Source: Patagioenas fasciata
Taxonomy: Eukaryota; Chordata; Aves; Columbiformes; Columbidae
DNA length: 64,000 bases
Assembly: GCF_037038585.1 (NCBI RefSeq)
Contig: NC_092560.1
Coordinates: 58,583,049 to 58,647,048 of the forward strand
Direction: 5' to 3'
Under the pieces are notes generated by a model. It was not told the DNA's origin, did no database searches, and saw only the letters and a list, made by a program, of their open reading frames with translations. This document shows positions 13,601-28,600 of the stretch, one piece after another. Within the stretch, counting starts at the first letter, position 1. Every line of letters starts with the position of its first letter. A program made the position numbers and the translations under genes.

Positions 13601-16600
13601 GGGCAAAAAGATTACTTTCTCGTATACACAATAGGTTTTCCACAGGAATGTCCCCACTTATTTTAGAGGGACATAGATCCAAGTAATCTGATTAGCTTTC
13701 TTCCAAGTTGCCTGTGTAAATTATACAGAAAGTATGTCTCAAAGCTGAAGGCCTGCTGTAGAACATCTGGGATATATATATAGAGGAGGAACACTTTTTT
13801 TTGTCCCAGCTATGTTTTTGTAAGACATTTCTTATCATGATTGCAACAGGATTTTGAAGAAGAATAACACAGAGTGTGCTTGAAAGGACAGATTTCACGG
13901 ACATTGGAGGAAGAACATACTAGTGTTGAGTGACTGGTAAAAACATCAGCTGAATTTCTGCCTGTCTGTAAATAAAGAATCACAGACTAAACAGACAACT
14001 GGCATCAGAGGATTCACTTCAGTAAACATTCTGAAGAAATGCCTATTACTCAGGATTGGTGAAGAGATTCATATCCTGTGTGAGCTGATCTGAGTCTTTA
14101 CCTGAATCTTGGCTAAAGGCTTAAACAAATTTTTTTTAAAAAAAAAATTCCAATAACAATTCAGATCTCCTTTTTCTTATCTTGGCTGCATCATCTGTTT
14201 ATTTGACACCCAAAGAAATGAGACTGCAAAAAATCTTATTCCTTTCAGGCACTTTGTATATATTTTCAGTTTCATATTGTAATACTGATTTAAGGAATGG
14301 GAACATGGAGTCCAGGCTCTGGGACCCTGGTTTGAGAGAAGACTCTGACATCCAGTAGGTCTCATGCTGGAGTCAATGCACCTGAAGAGTGTGCACCACA
14401 AAACTGATCTTCCCTCATAGAACAAGACTTACTGCCTGCATGCAGAAAACATGGCATTGTATTCTGGTGAAATTAGTCCACATGCCAATTCAGAAGGGGA
14501 CAAGAAGGCACTAAATTTTAGCAAGTGACCTGTGGTAGTAGCTGCAGATATGCTGGGTCTGGGAGCTCTTCCACTGGTAAAATGGCCTTGTTCAAGCAGT
14601 TCTTTTAGAGTTTGTGTGATCACTAGCAGTGAATTGGTGTTCTATGGAAGTGAAGATGGTGTCTGAAGTTAGAGCACATAATTTGGACTCTGGTATTCTG
14701 TATTTGTCACTGATGTCTCATCTGCAAGACCAGCTGTTTTGAAGATTTTGTGTAACAAACGTTGAACCTTTTAATGGGAATTATTATCCATGGTGCTTAA
14801 ATACATTTTTCAACAGATTTCTTCATTCAGTCATGTTTTCACTTCAATGTATTGGCAGAAATATCCTTCTCAGCTTCCAGTGGTCCGGGAGGTTGGATAT
14901 AGCATTGCAGAAAGTGGTGATGTGAAGGTCTGTGAAAATACCAGTTGCATCTGGAAAGGTATGTTCCAATATAGCAAATATTCTCATGCACATTGAAAAA
15001 TAAGATACAGCAGGCTATATCTATACTGGAAAAGCAAGTGAATCTACCTGTTCTAGGAAGTGTTACAGAATAAGACAAAGTGACTGAGATCTACACTGCT
15101 TGGGGCTATTTCTAGAGTTCCTGCCACCTGTGAAGAGATAATATTCCACCTCTTCCAGTGTGGTTATACCATAGTATTTTACTTGGCTCTCCTTTGAGTC
15201 CCATCTGACACATTGGTGGCCCTGAGACGTTAATTTAATTTTGACTTTTCAGTTTCAGGACCTTACAAATAACGAGGAGTTGTGCTGCAGAATGGGCACA
15301 AGATATGTATCATATGAACTGTTGGGTACAGGAGAGTGCAAAACATGCAGATACAGTGGGGTCTTGTTGTTCCTACATGTAGGGAAAGGTAGCTGAAGCC
15401 AACTGTCCCTAGCACTGCCTTGGGTTTCATCTGCAGGGGAACTGTTTCATTTGCTCCAAAAGATATCCTAGGAATGCATGAGTTTAAGGGAGCATGAATG
15501 TTCAGTTGATTGGAAAACAGGTGGGATGTGAGGAACCAACCTGTGAAATACTACAGGTATTCCTAGAGTTATAGGAGTATGAGGCAGTTCATTAAATATC
15601 AGACCAATAGTTTGTTTTGCTCTACCTTGGACAGGTGATTTAGTTTTGTGATCTGTCTCTTTCTGCATATGACAGGTTCTTGCCAGTCAGTGCCTGATTC
15701 ATGCTCATGTAAAAACAGTGAGAAACAGCTTCTTTATGAATCTCCTATTGAAGAAGTTGCAGGTTCTGTGATAGATTTATATATTCCTTTGTTTTTCTTC
15801 TCCATGCAAATAAGACTAACTTCAGAACAGCCAATAGCAACAGTATAGGGATTACTCATGGTGTTTTTTTAATTGATTGCAAATGAATACATGTATAAGG
15901 AATACCAGGTTTTATTCCACCCACTTACTCGTTGATCAAGTGGTCTGGTGTGACAGTACTGACTACCACTTCCTGAGTCTCATTTAAGAAGTGACACAAG
16001 CGTGTGAGAGCTGAAATCCTATCAAAAGTCAGTGATATCTGCAATAATACTCAGGCAAAATAACACAAAATGGTATAATTAAGCTTAATTTTCACTGATC
16101 AAAAGGCCTGTTATGCACATTCGTGTATCTGTACATGAATAGAGCTGAAAGCGTGATCAGTATGAATTTCGGGTAGATGAATTGCTCAGAAGAGAAATCT
16201 GAAATGAGTTACAGAGATGATTTCATCCTTTATATCTCATTGCTCAATAACAGCTACCAATGTTAGAAACATTTTCAGAGTGTTTCAGAACTGTTGCTGT
16301 TCATCCAGCTGTTAAAATTAAGTGCTTTAATTTTCCTGAATTATCTTACTTGGTTGGGTTCAGAAAGGTTTGCTAAAGTTTTCAAAAAATAATCAAAAAT
16401 CTAGATTTTAGCAATACAGATGTTTCTGTATGGAGAAATCTCATTGCAGTGACATTGGACCTTATTTAGGGTTAAAATGAAGTGTTACATATCCCATTGG
16501 GCAGGTCTGAGAAGGTTGTTCCTACAAGCCTGCTTGATTGTTTAACTACAAAATTTTAGATACAGAAGATAATATATGTGGCCTGCTTCTTGCTCATCTT

Positions 16601-19600
16601 CAGTCTTTATTTGGAGAGAGCAGGGGTACTGCAGCTGAGGCGGGGAAACATTTGTTGTCTGCCAGAAATTAGTTTTGGGTCAGGGGATAATATTGAGGAC
16701 AGAGTAGGGAAGGACTGTGTGAAATAACTTCTCCACCGTTTGTCATTGGACTTCCACATAGGGTGTTCTTTTACCTTTTTAAGTTACAGAGCACAAAAAC
16801 TTTGTCAGTGATTAGTTGTAGAGAGAAGTCTACAGTCTTTTGCTCATGAAACTTTTGATATTAATTCTAAATACTCCTCTCTGGAGAATAGTTCAAAAAG
16901 GAAGCCAAAACACAGAGAAAAGCATAGAAGTGTGAATCTCCATCTTTTTTCTCTGCATGTTACAGCAAGATAGTTTCTTACACATAAAAAGTTAGCATTA
17001 AATGATTTGTAGTGCTAATGATCTGTCTTTTTTTTTCTATGATGTTGAGGAGTCCTTGCAGTGTAATGTTGTCAATGACCGCAAAGGTTGACTCTTCTGC
17101 TTCGTTGTATGTGTGCTTGCTTTTGTTTCTTGGTTATGTGTTGTCACAAGCTTAGTGTGCTTTGATCGAAGAGCGTGTGCTTTAAAAACCTTTTCCTGTG
17201 GTTAGGTATTGATGGGGGAGACCTTTGGGTGGGAAACTAACACCAGAAAGCAACAACGTTAATTGCTCTATGAGGGGATTTTGAAGTGAGAGCATCGCGT
17301 GAAATGTTCTGCTACCAACAACATTTGACAGAAAACTAAGGTGAAAACGACAAAAAGCCCCACATTCTATATTGAGCTGTAGTACCATTTAAACAGAATA
17401 TAGTGGATCCTGTTCTCTATCCTAGCTGACTAAATTCATGGAGATTTGAAAAAGGTGGTAAAAGGTGGCTTTCACCTAGTTTAGTGTCTCTAGTGTTTTG
17501 AGCCTACTGAAGATAAATTAGATCCTGCTGGTGTCCTCGAGACCATAGAGGATCAAATATAGTGAGAATGTGAAAGGCTTAGGCCTGAGGAAAAACTAGT
17601 GGTGTTTTGCATTACTGATTAATGTATGATGAATCTTCAAATACAGGTTGCCAAGAGAAAACCCAGAATAAATTTAGAGCTGTTACCATCATGAAGCCTT
17701 CCATACCACTGGAGCTGGAAGTGAGGCTTCATATTACTGGCTTGCGCAATGATTACTGTAAGTTTTTTTTTTTCATCTTTGAAAACTTAACCTGTCCCAG
17801 GACAGAGACATGACTGATCAAACCCTAGAATCACTACTACCTAACTCTCATGCAGTTTCCTTCAGTTGTAGATCTCAATATATTTTTCAGATCAAACCAA
17901 TATACTTCCCAAGTCTTGGGAAATGGGAGAGGTGCCCAAGGACTGGAGGAAAGCAAATGTCACTCCAGTTTTCAAAAAGGGCAAGAAGGAGGACCCGGGT
18001 AATTATAAACTGGTCAGCCTCACCTCTGTCCCTGGGAAAGTAATGGAACAGCTTGTCCTTGGTGCCATCTCAAGGCATATCAAGGATAAGAGGGTTATTA
18101 GGGGCAGTCAGCATGGCTTTACCAAGGTCAAGTCGTGCCTTGACCAACCTCATAGCCTTTTATGAGAACGTGACAAGGTGGATGGATGATGGCAGAGCGG
18201 TGAATGTGGTCTACCTTGACTTGAGTAAAACATTTAACACAGTTTCCCACAGCATTCTCACAGCTAAGTTGAGGAGATGTGGTCTAGACAATAGAGTAGT
18301 GAGGTGAGTTGCAAACTGGCTTAAGGAGAGAAACCAGAGAGTGGTAGTCCATGGTGCCAAGTGTAGCTGGAGGCCAGTATCTAGTGGAGTGCCTCAGAGG
18401 GGTCAGTACTGGGGCCAGTATTATTCAATATATTCATTAATGATTTAGACGAGGGAATTGAGTGTACTATCAGCAAGTTTGCTGATGACACTAAGCTGGG
18501 AGGAGTGGCTGACACGCCAGAAGGCTGTGCTGCTGTCCAGTGGGACCTGGACAGGCTGGAGAGTTTGGCGGGGAATAACCTGATGAAATTTAACAAGGGA
18601 AAGTGTAGAGTCCTGCATCTGGGCAGGAACAACCCCAGGTTCCAGTATAGGTTGGGAAATTACATATTAGAGAGCAGTGCAGGGGAAAGGGACCTGGGAG
18701 TCCTGGTGGAGAGCAGGATGACCATGAGCCAGCACTATGCCCTTGTGGCCAGGAAGGCCAATGGCATCCTTGGGTGTATTAGAAGGGGGGTGGTTAGTAG
18801 GTCGAGAGAGGTTCTCCTTCCCCTCTACTCTGCCCTGGTGAGACCCCATCTGGAATATTGTGTCCAGTTCTGGGCCCCTCAGTTCAAGAAGGACAGGGAA
18901 CTGCTGGAGAGAGTCCAGTGCAGGGCAACCAAGATGATGAAGGGCGTGGAGCATCTCCCTTATGAAGAAAGGCTGAGGGAGCTGGGGCTCTTTAGTTTGG
19001 AGAAGAGGAGACTGAGGGGTGACCTTGTTAATGTTTATAAATATATAAAGGGTGAGTGTCACGAGGATGGAGCCAGGCTCTTCTCAGTGGCAAACAATGA
19101 TAGGACAAGGGGTAATGGGATCAAGCTGGAATACACGAGGTTCCACTTAAATTAGAGAAAAAACTTCTTCTCAGTGAGGGTGACAGAGCACTGGAACAGG
19201 CTGCCCGGGGAGGTTGTGGAGTCTCCTACTCTGGAGACATTCAAAACCCTCCTGGACACATGTTCCTGTGCGACCTCATCTAGGTGTTCCTGCTCCAGCA
19301 GGGGGATTGGACTAGATGATCTTTTGATGTCCCTTCCAATCCCAAACATACTGTGATACTGTGATACTTACCTCTGCTTAATTAAGTTAAATCTTTCAGC
19401 TATCAGCCTTGGATATCTAGCAGCCAGTCAATACAGCAGCAACTTTATTGTGCAGACTTTGAAATCTTGTGTTTTCAGAGATGCTGGTGACCTTGTCTGG
19501 TCTGGATGATAGATAACCTTCTGAACTAAATTCTCACTTATGTCTTTGGTGGTGCACAGGCAAAAATTTAACATGCACAAGTTACACATGAGCCCATGTG

Positions 19601-22600
19601 GATCTCTGGTCTACAACAGCAAATACATATTTTAATGCTTCGCAAGATTAACAAGCAGCTCTCTAATTGCAAGTGTTGTAATCATCCCTGTGAAGTCTTT
19701 TCCAACATATCCTTGCAAGTGTTCATATATATATCTATGAACAGGACAAAGGTTTATTTGTATGTTTTGTGTACTTAGGTACGTCCCAAGTCTAACAGTA
19801 CTAACAGAAGTCTTTCAAACTGATGTCTTAATACGAAGTTATAGATGCAACAGCCAGGACTGTAGTCAAACAGCTGACTGACAGTTTTAGCTATTTTTCA
19901 GAGTGATCTTAGTTACTGAAATATGATGTCAGACCTTGGTCTGTGGTAACAGTCTTCAAACAATGCTTCATGGATCAGACAAAATTACACTTAAGCTGCC
20001 CTAAATGCACAGCTGAGGACTTGACATGGGAGAGTGTTCTAGGTTCGTATTTAATGTTACATACCAACTTCTTCTGGCCTGCCTGACATAGTAGGCTGAT
20101 CTGAGGCTAATCATTGTAGTGACTTGCTTTGCCAGGATCTGAAAGTCCAATGCACCCAGCATCAGGCCAGTGGAAACAGTATTTTGATCATACACTTCCT
20201 GAGCAAGCTCTGAAGTGAAGGAGCACCGAATTTCGCTAGTTCCTTTCTGCATTTTTTTTCTTATCATGTGCAGGGTAAATGTTATCATTAACCTGAGGAT
20301 GTAAGACGACTGTACTGTATAGACTCTCCTATGTCTTTCTCAGTAACATGAATTACCTTCGAACAAGGGTGTTTTTGGAACTGTAGTGGTGGAGAAGCCT
20401 AATTTGTGGTGGCAGAAATTGAGTGAGTTGGCAATCCAAAATGCAGGGTTATAGACTAAAAAATTCCAGTGGGGAAGTTGTAAGTCAAATCCTGCTGTGC
20501 AAACCAAACAGTTTGTAGAGATTAGCTTTGTGAAGACCTTGGCTTGTTTGAGATACTCTCCTTCATGTAGGAGGAATACTTGCTAGTAATGGTTTCATAG
20601 AAGCATTCCCTTAAAGTTTTCCCATAGCTATTAAAAAAAAAAAAGCCTCTCTCCCCCAAACCATATTTCCGCTCACCCCATCCTATAACTTACAACTTTT
20701 TTGCAGTAATTTTTAGTAGCTTTCTTCTAGATCTAAACATACTGGACTGGAGCCTTGAAAATCTCATTGCTGTTGCTGTAGGACCTGCTGCACACATCTG
20801 GAATGGAGAAACTCTTCAAGCCATTGAAAGCATTGGTTTGAATTCCAGTTCCAAGTACATTTCATCTCTGGCTTGGATAAAAGAAGGAACTTGCCTTGCA
20901 GTTGGCACCAGTGATGGAGAAGTGCAAGTACTAGATAATTTACTTTTTTGTCTTTCTCCATTTTCAGCTAAAGTGGCCACAAGACAAATTGATGCTGATC
21001 TCTTTTTAAGGAAACAAATGAAAAAGATAGTCTAAACTAGCGAACAACTCTGCTGGAGACAATATATAGCACTTGCCTGTATCACACTGCAACTTACTGG
21101 ATGGCTTAGTGATATCCAGTGTTATCTATATGTTATGGAGCCTCTCAAGCTACTAGAAAGCTGATGACTGAATTAATGATCCAGTTGTCCAGAGACAATC
21201 AGATTTTTTTTTCCCCACTAGCAATAGGAACTCTTTCATTAGATTGTTTTACTCAGCACAGGGTGTTTTTTCTTGTATCTCTCTTGCTAAGATTACTGTA
21301 GTGACCAATGCCTGAGAACTCAAGCCAAAACTCTCCTTATGGATTCACACAAAAGAATTTTACTTCAGTCTGATTATATACACACCTCTCAGCCTGCTGT
21401 TGTAGGACAATCCTATTATCAAGAGATTTTTACGGGGCTTTGACTGAGATGCTATACAATATGGGGACCTACCTGCTGCAGTCCTGAGTCAGCAATGTGA
21501 AGGTACTGAAGACCAGTGCTTTCAAGTGTGGACTTCCAAATACTGACATGTAAATAAATAGCCTTAAACTCAGAGATGTGCATTCCCTTCAATCCTGTCT
21601 GACTTCAGCATCAGTGACATAGGTGCCAAAATTTGGAAATACTTCTTGTCTTACTTGTGAAATGAATGAACTTCAGGTTGTCTATTTGTCAAACCAGAAC
21701 TGGGCAGTGGCTTGCTTGGGAACAAATGAAGAGAAAAAATATCTTTTTTTCTATTTGTTGTTAAATTTGTATTTCTTGTTTGTTTTCGATTGGCAGCTGT
21801 GGGACATTGAAACCAAGAAGAGGTTGAGAAATATGTTTGGTCACTTGTCTGTAGTTGGAGCTCTGAGCTGGAATTGTTACATTCTGAGCAGGTGAGTGGT
21901 GTCATTCCAGAAAGAATCCTGCTGCTTTTGCTTAGACAAATGTCCCATTTGTTTTAACTGTTTTCATTGGCTTTGCTTAAAGGTGATTTATCATGTCCCT
22001 CTACTTATCGACCATCTCAGAAATCACATGTAGATTTACTTTGTGGCAGGAAGGCAGCCAAAGGGGATTTAGCCTGTCTCTTTAGTCTCTGTTTCTTACT
22101 CTCCTGCCAGAAAGCTGTCACCGCTAGCAGAATTTCACTACAACGTGGAGGCTGTGGCTCTGTTGTTTTGTTGTCTCCAGTGGGTCTGGACTCCAAAAAT
22201 CATAGCCTGCCTGGTGCCAGGGAGAGGACATGTAGTTTAGACTGCTATTCCATTGATATCAAGACTACTTCTGTTTTCAGATGCACAGTGAAACTCAGCT
22301 GTGTGAGTTGTACACCTCTCTATCTGTGCATTTGCAAGGGAGGGCCAGCTAATTGTTATTCACAAGCCAAGAAGGACTGAAGTGGTTGACCGTTGCTTTG
22401 CTAAGGGTGAATTTTACACTAGCTGGTGAATATTTTATATTTAGGGATCATTTCAATATGCGGACTTGATGAGAAAGACCAAGTGAATTATTTTGTGTTT
22501 TTTTCCCTCCCACTTTCTGTTTCAGGTCTTTGACTCAGACTTGAAGGGACTGAGGGGAGGCTGATTTATGATGGACGCTTCTATGGTTTTAAAATAATGT

Positions 22601-25600
22601 GTTAGTCCTCCATTTTACTTAAATGCTGAAATAATAGCAAGGGTGGAATGACTTTATTGTTAAACTCAAAATTAAACTAGTATCTCTGGATAGGAATGCC
22701 AGAGGTAGTTTTATTCTGATTTCACAAGACCCTCTGCCTTTTGGTTGTATTAGGTCTGCTGGGTGGAGTGAGATACAAGTATATCAGCTGAGTGACCAGT
22801 TAAGAAAATGCTGTTGCTGGAGTAGGTGTGCTGGGTGGTTTATTACAAGGATGCAGCTAGAACATCCTGCCAATGCCAAGTGGCATAACCGTATTATGCA
22901 CTAGTTTCAATTTGCATTTCAACTTGTCCAAAGGAGTGAAAACAACAGAAAAATGGTGATAAAATTCAGCATGAACCTGTGAACTACGGTTATGGTTGAC
23001 AGATTAGGTTGAGATAACATTTATTTCTCTTGCTAGGTTTGAAACTAACCAGTTCATTTTAACATTAAGGCAGAGTTAAAGTATTTGTATAAGTGGAAAA
23101 AAAGACGTGGAGTTAATAATCGTTGTTACTAAAATGAAAGCAATGTTCTTATAGCAAACCTCACTCTGGAGAACTGATACTTTGGAATTACATACTAATT
23201 TCAGTGGTTGAAAATAGACCAACAACATATCATCATGGACCTGTAAATAAATTTCAGTACCATAAATTAACCCATCAAAAATTTTGTTTGCTTCTCTTTG
23301 TCTTTAACAAAACAGATGCCATCTTCTGCATCAAAAGCAAGAAATTCTGATTTCTTTTTATGCAAGTGGAAAAGATGTTCTTTCAGCCAGGATTCTCAGG
23401 AGCCCTGTTTATTGCCACTCATACCACTAGAATTACTGAATATCTTAGTATGGCCAACACTGGCAATTCAATTCTGGTTCTCATGGTTAGATTTTTTGCT
23501 TGTTATTTAGGAAGAATGTCTATAAATCTTCAGGAGGCAAATGATGATGCCTTTGCATATAGTGCAGATATTCCCATGTATCTTCATAGATAAAGATGTG
23601 CTCAATATTCACTGGATCACTGCTTGGTTGGAATCTTTCATGCTTTTATGAACTTGAAGAGGTTGACAAGTCCATAATACAAGCACAATAGGATCATTCT
23701 TGCAATCAGTAACTTTTGTGTGTGCATTTTTAGAGCTTCTAAATCAGTCAAGTTGCATCTGAAAAATCTTTAAGAGCCAGTATAGGAAAGTCTCCAGTCA
23801 CTATCACCTTAAATTAATTTATTACAGTGGTGTCTGACAGCTGTATCTCAGATGCCCAGAAACATGTTGAACTTGCTGATTTTTTCAGTGTCAGCAGAAT
23901 AGTTGGAAGTGTGAATTTCCAGCAGTAAGCTCTTCTGTTTTCTCGTACATTCAGTGTAGGTAGGATCCTTATAAGGGAGGAAAAGAAAATGCACTGCAAG
24001 GTATTTGCAATGTTTTCAGTTCAACTCTGCTGTGGATGTGTAAAGCTTATATCCAGGAGCTAAGCTGTAGCTTAGATTCCAGGTAGAGTGTTTATTTCTT
24101 CCTTTGGCAGGGTGATGGGACTGGCTGTAGAACCATGCATCCATTTCCTAACAGGCAATTAGTACAGCAGTGTCAAGCTGTGCACATTTTCTTTCAGCCT
24201 GAAAGTGAGAGGGAGAAAGGGGACAAGGGATGGGACAGAACTAAAGAACACACTGTTACTCGCTATGCAATTTTACACTGTCTCTTTGAGCATGCAGTCA
24301 TACCTGACCTTGAGAAAAATCACCTTGCAAAACTATTGTTCATGAAGAACATGAAGGAGTTTACATTAAATGGCTTGAGAGTTGAACAGGGTGCCGATTA
24401 GTGGCATACAATGCAGTATGACTTCAGGGAAATGAAAAGAGAGAGCAGGTATTCTGCCTGGCTTGAACTGATCAGTTGCTTGGCTCTGTTCTGTTGACAG
24501 CCATCTCTACAGTCAGGGTGTGCTTTTCTGTTTCCTTTTACTGAAATACTGTTGTTCTGCAGACACATCTCACCCTGATGTGGTGTTGTTCTGAAACCAC
24601 TAAAGACACATCGGTGTGATGACGTAGCTTGTCTTCTCTAACATTAAACCCATGCTGTCTTCTTTTATCTACAGCGGTTCACGACTAGGATCTATTCATC
24701 ACCATGATGTTCGGGTTGCTCAGCACCATGTCGGGACTCTTTGCCAAAACAAACAGAGCATTTGCAGCCTAAAATGGTCACTAACCAACCAGTTGCTGGC
24801 AAGTGGGTCTAGTGATGGTATATTGAATGTCTGGCCTGGTGACCCTGGTGTGAAATTGCAGTCACAGCCATTGAAAACCATACCTCATTCCTCAGCAGTT
24901 AAGGTATATGGAGAAGGAACGTCTGCATTTCTGTATTTGCTCTCATGAAATAACGTTGGTATGGACAGTTAGGGAATTTTTCAAATTATCTCACTCATTC
25001 CTATTAGTTTCCTCTCCCTTGACTGTGATGCAGTTAACTTTAAGACCATTTCTCCTAATTCCAAGTTACAAATAAGTTTGCTGGGGCTTTAATCAGAAAA
25101 TTTTACTGGATTAATAGTCCTTTGTAAATATAATTCCAAATTGAAATAAAATCTACACCCTTCTCTGTTTTGCACAGGAAGCTTTTGTGGCACAATACTT
25201 ACATGATAACAAACAAGGTCTTTCCATTTTTGGAATTTTGGAAAATTCTCTCTGCTGAAATTATTTTAAATATGAGAGGTTTTTTTGCCTTCATGCCTAT
25301 ATTTTCATGTCATTGCTGGTAGCAAAGAATCTGAAGTAAGAAACTGGAAAAGAAACAACTTAGATTCTTCATCTATATGAAATCCCAGTCTGTGTGAGAG
25401 AGAGGACAGATACCAGCAATAACAGGCAGGGGAGTCTGACATTTATAGCTGTTTATCCTTCCTGAAAAATCTGAGACTGGCCTGAAGAGCTGGTGTTAAA
25501 TGCTCAGAGGAGGTCATTGAAGTAGGTGGAATTCATTTCTTAGTAGCTTTTCTTGAGGTATTGTCTAGGTCTTAGGGATGTCCTGGAAATATCTCCGAAG

Positions 25601-28600
25601 CAAGCAGGTCTCCTGTAAACCCCGTAAGTCATGTTGTTCAGGCTTCTGTGATGGCTTGGCTTAGGCAGTAAGACTGTACCCTGCTGGGTTCTTCTGGTAC
25701 TGAGGTGTGAATCTGTGGCCTGTGAAGGAGTAAGCAGAGAAACTGGAATTTTATGAGCATGTGTGCGACACTGTAGGCTACTGTGAAGCAATGGTAAAGG
25801 AAGCAGCATTTGGAGTTTTGGGATTCTGCATTGCTCCGTGTGTATGGAGGAAGATCATGTAGGTTAAAAAAAATCCAAAAATACATTCTGGGTGCTTGTT
25901 GCGGTTCACTTTTCCAACTAAACTTTAAGCAAAATCTGTTTTTTTTTTTTAATTTTTATTTTTTTAAATTTTTTTAGAATTTTTTTCAGCTAACCTCTTA
26001 GTCTGTTCTGATATCTGCTTTGTTTTTTTCTTTAGGCTGTGAACTGGTGTCCTTGGCAGTCCAAAATCCTTGCTACGGGGGGTGGAATGAAAGATGGGGT
26101 TTTGCGTGTCTGGGACATAAATCAGGAGAAAATCATCCAAAGTGCAGCTACAGATTCTCAGGTGAAATGATGAAATGTCTGCATACTTAGACTGTACTCC
26201 TCTTGTATAACTGTGCTCATTTGGCAAACTCTCACTGACTTTGAGGGTGGTTCTGTGGTCAGAGGAACAGCAGGATTTTCTGTGGATGTGCAAGTGTGCT
26301 ACATTTGGCACTGCAGTGTGTTATTGGACTCGGAAGCAGTTTGTTCCCATTCACCACTTGTGTCTTCACACAGAAGTGATTGAAGAGGAAGTGGTCTGAC
26401 AGCCAGACAGTTCTCATCATATTTTCCTTATTGGCAATAGTAGTTTTGGCCAACACTCTTGGTGTGGAGAGAATGTTGAGGGGGAGGGAAGATTCCCAGA
26501 GTGTGGGGTGAGAAGAGGTGCAAGAGTCAGAGGGCAAACATCTGTCTCTGGAGTTTGAATATTAGGAGACAGAGGAACAGATTCTCAACTGAAGTGAAGC
26601 AGCATAGCTGTTGATTTTCCCACAGCTATTACAGCTTAGCTGAGGATGGGTTTGAAGGGCTTTGGTTTTATATTCTACACTATTATCACATTTAGATAGA
26701 ACAATAAAGCAACTGTACTTCTAAGTGTTGTAAGAAATGAAACAATCCTTCTAAATGAGTAAATATTCTGCTGGGACTATTTTTCAGTAACTTGTTTAAA
26801 CATTGTAGGTAACATTTCAAATCTACTGAATGATGCATGTTGACCCTTTCTAAAAACTAAAGCAGAATTTTAAATTGCAATAGATTTGTTCCTTGCTCTG
26901 GTTACCCAAAACCAGTGAACTGATGACTGGACAAGGTCTTCCTGGAAATCAAATGAAAATATGGAAGTATCCTATGCTTATCAATTCATCAGAACTCTAT
27001 GGCAAGTATTTCAGTTAATAGTTTGAACTATTTTGGTTAACTGTCTAATGGGTGTGTTTTTGCAACTGCATTTATGTAAAATAGAGTTAAAAAAGCAGTT
27101 GCCTACACATTCTCCCTCTGCCTACACACATGGTTCATATGCACAGTGCTGATCCATGTGATATTAGAGGTTGACTTACTAAGATGGTGGTATAAGTTGC
27201 TCCTGTAAAATTCCTTGGTTTTGATGATGGGATTCTCTCCTATACTTTCTAAGGCCATTCCAGATGCAAGATGTGATTTCCACTTCTCCCTGAGGCTTAC
27301 TAGACATGGACGGAGTGTGCTAATGTCATGTTGCTTCCAATATATCCTAGGCTGATCGCCTTCTGGAGAACTCAAACTAGATGTGGTTCTTTAGTTTTGC
27401 TACTCAGGATACTGAATTGCAAAGGATACTGAACAAATTCCTCCTGATGTTTGAAGTAAACCTCCATGTGTTATTCAAAGCTCTCTGCACTTTAATGAAT
27501 GACTTGACTGTGAAGCAACGCAGTGCAGCGTGTTTCCCTTGTACTGTGCTGGCAGTCAGAGGAAGCTGAGTTTGCTTGCGGCTCTGTATTGGTCCGTGGA
27601 ACTCCAGAGCTGCACTACACATAAAAAGCTTTTCCTTGTTATTAAGCCTCCTTTTTTTCTGATGCTTGCTGTCACTCCTATCCATTAACTTTTACTTGTT
27701 TAAGTGTTAACTGAGGAGATCCAACAGAAGCATCTGAAGTTAAAATACACATTATTTGCACACTGGTTGCATTTCACAAGTATAGTTGGTTTTTTACACC
27801 CACAAAGTTTGGCTAAAGAAGCTTTGGATTTTAAATCTAACAGCTGATATGTACAAATACTCTGTGTACCCTATTGCTACATTTCAAGGCATTTATTAAA
27901 TTTGTGGTTTATTAATTTCCAGCTATAGTGGGAGGCTGTCCTGGGAACCAGTGACATGTGTGGAACCAGGGACTTGGCTTCAACACTAGCCTATAAGAGG
28001 AAAGCACAGGGGAGTCAAAATAAAGATGGACAGAAGAGAAAAGGCAGCAGACATGTATGCATCTGATTATGCATTATCCATGTGTAATGCTGCTTGTCTG
28101 TGCTGCTTTTCCTTCTGTATCTCCATTCATGTATAGCTCTTAAGGTCATATCCTGTGATATTCTCAGAAATGATCTGGAAAGTCACATGACCAGTGGTCA
28201 TAACTAATGAAGCTTGAGGTTTCTCAAATCTTTGTAGGTCTTGAATATACTCTTTGAAACGAAACCTAGATTTACTCTTACCTTTGAGACTTGCAAATGG
28301 TGTAAAACTTCTACCATATAAGTCAAATGCATTGGTAGTTTGATGAAGCTAGAGAGGGGTTATGTGTCATCCTGTTTCCTCTTCAGTTTACTCATCTGAA
28401 AGATAAACTGATTTTCATGAACAAAAGGCCAGATAATTCTTACATAGATATATTCCCTCTTCTGAAGATTCCTTTTACCTAAGTAATTGAATATTTCAAG
28501 AAATTGTGAATGTATCAAAATATGTTCAGAAAAAATACTGTGATGAATGATTTTGAGATAGTTCTAAATCAGCCTCAGATGCCCTTAGCGCCATGAGTTT

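Noticed and set aside
21967-22380. 137-codon plus-strand frame in CDC20B intron 7
   Set aside because: It begins at TTG, lies wholly inside an intron, and shows no domain or composition typical of a coding sequence.
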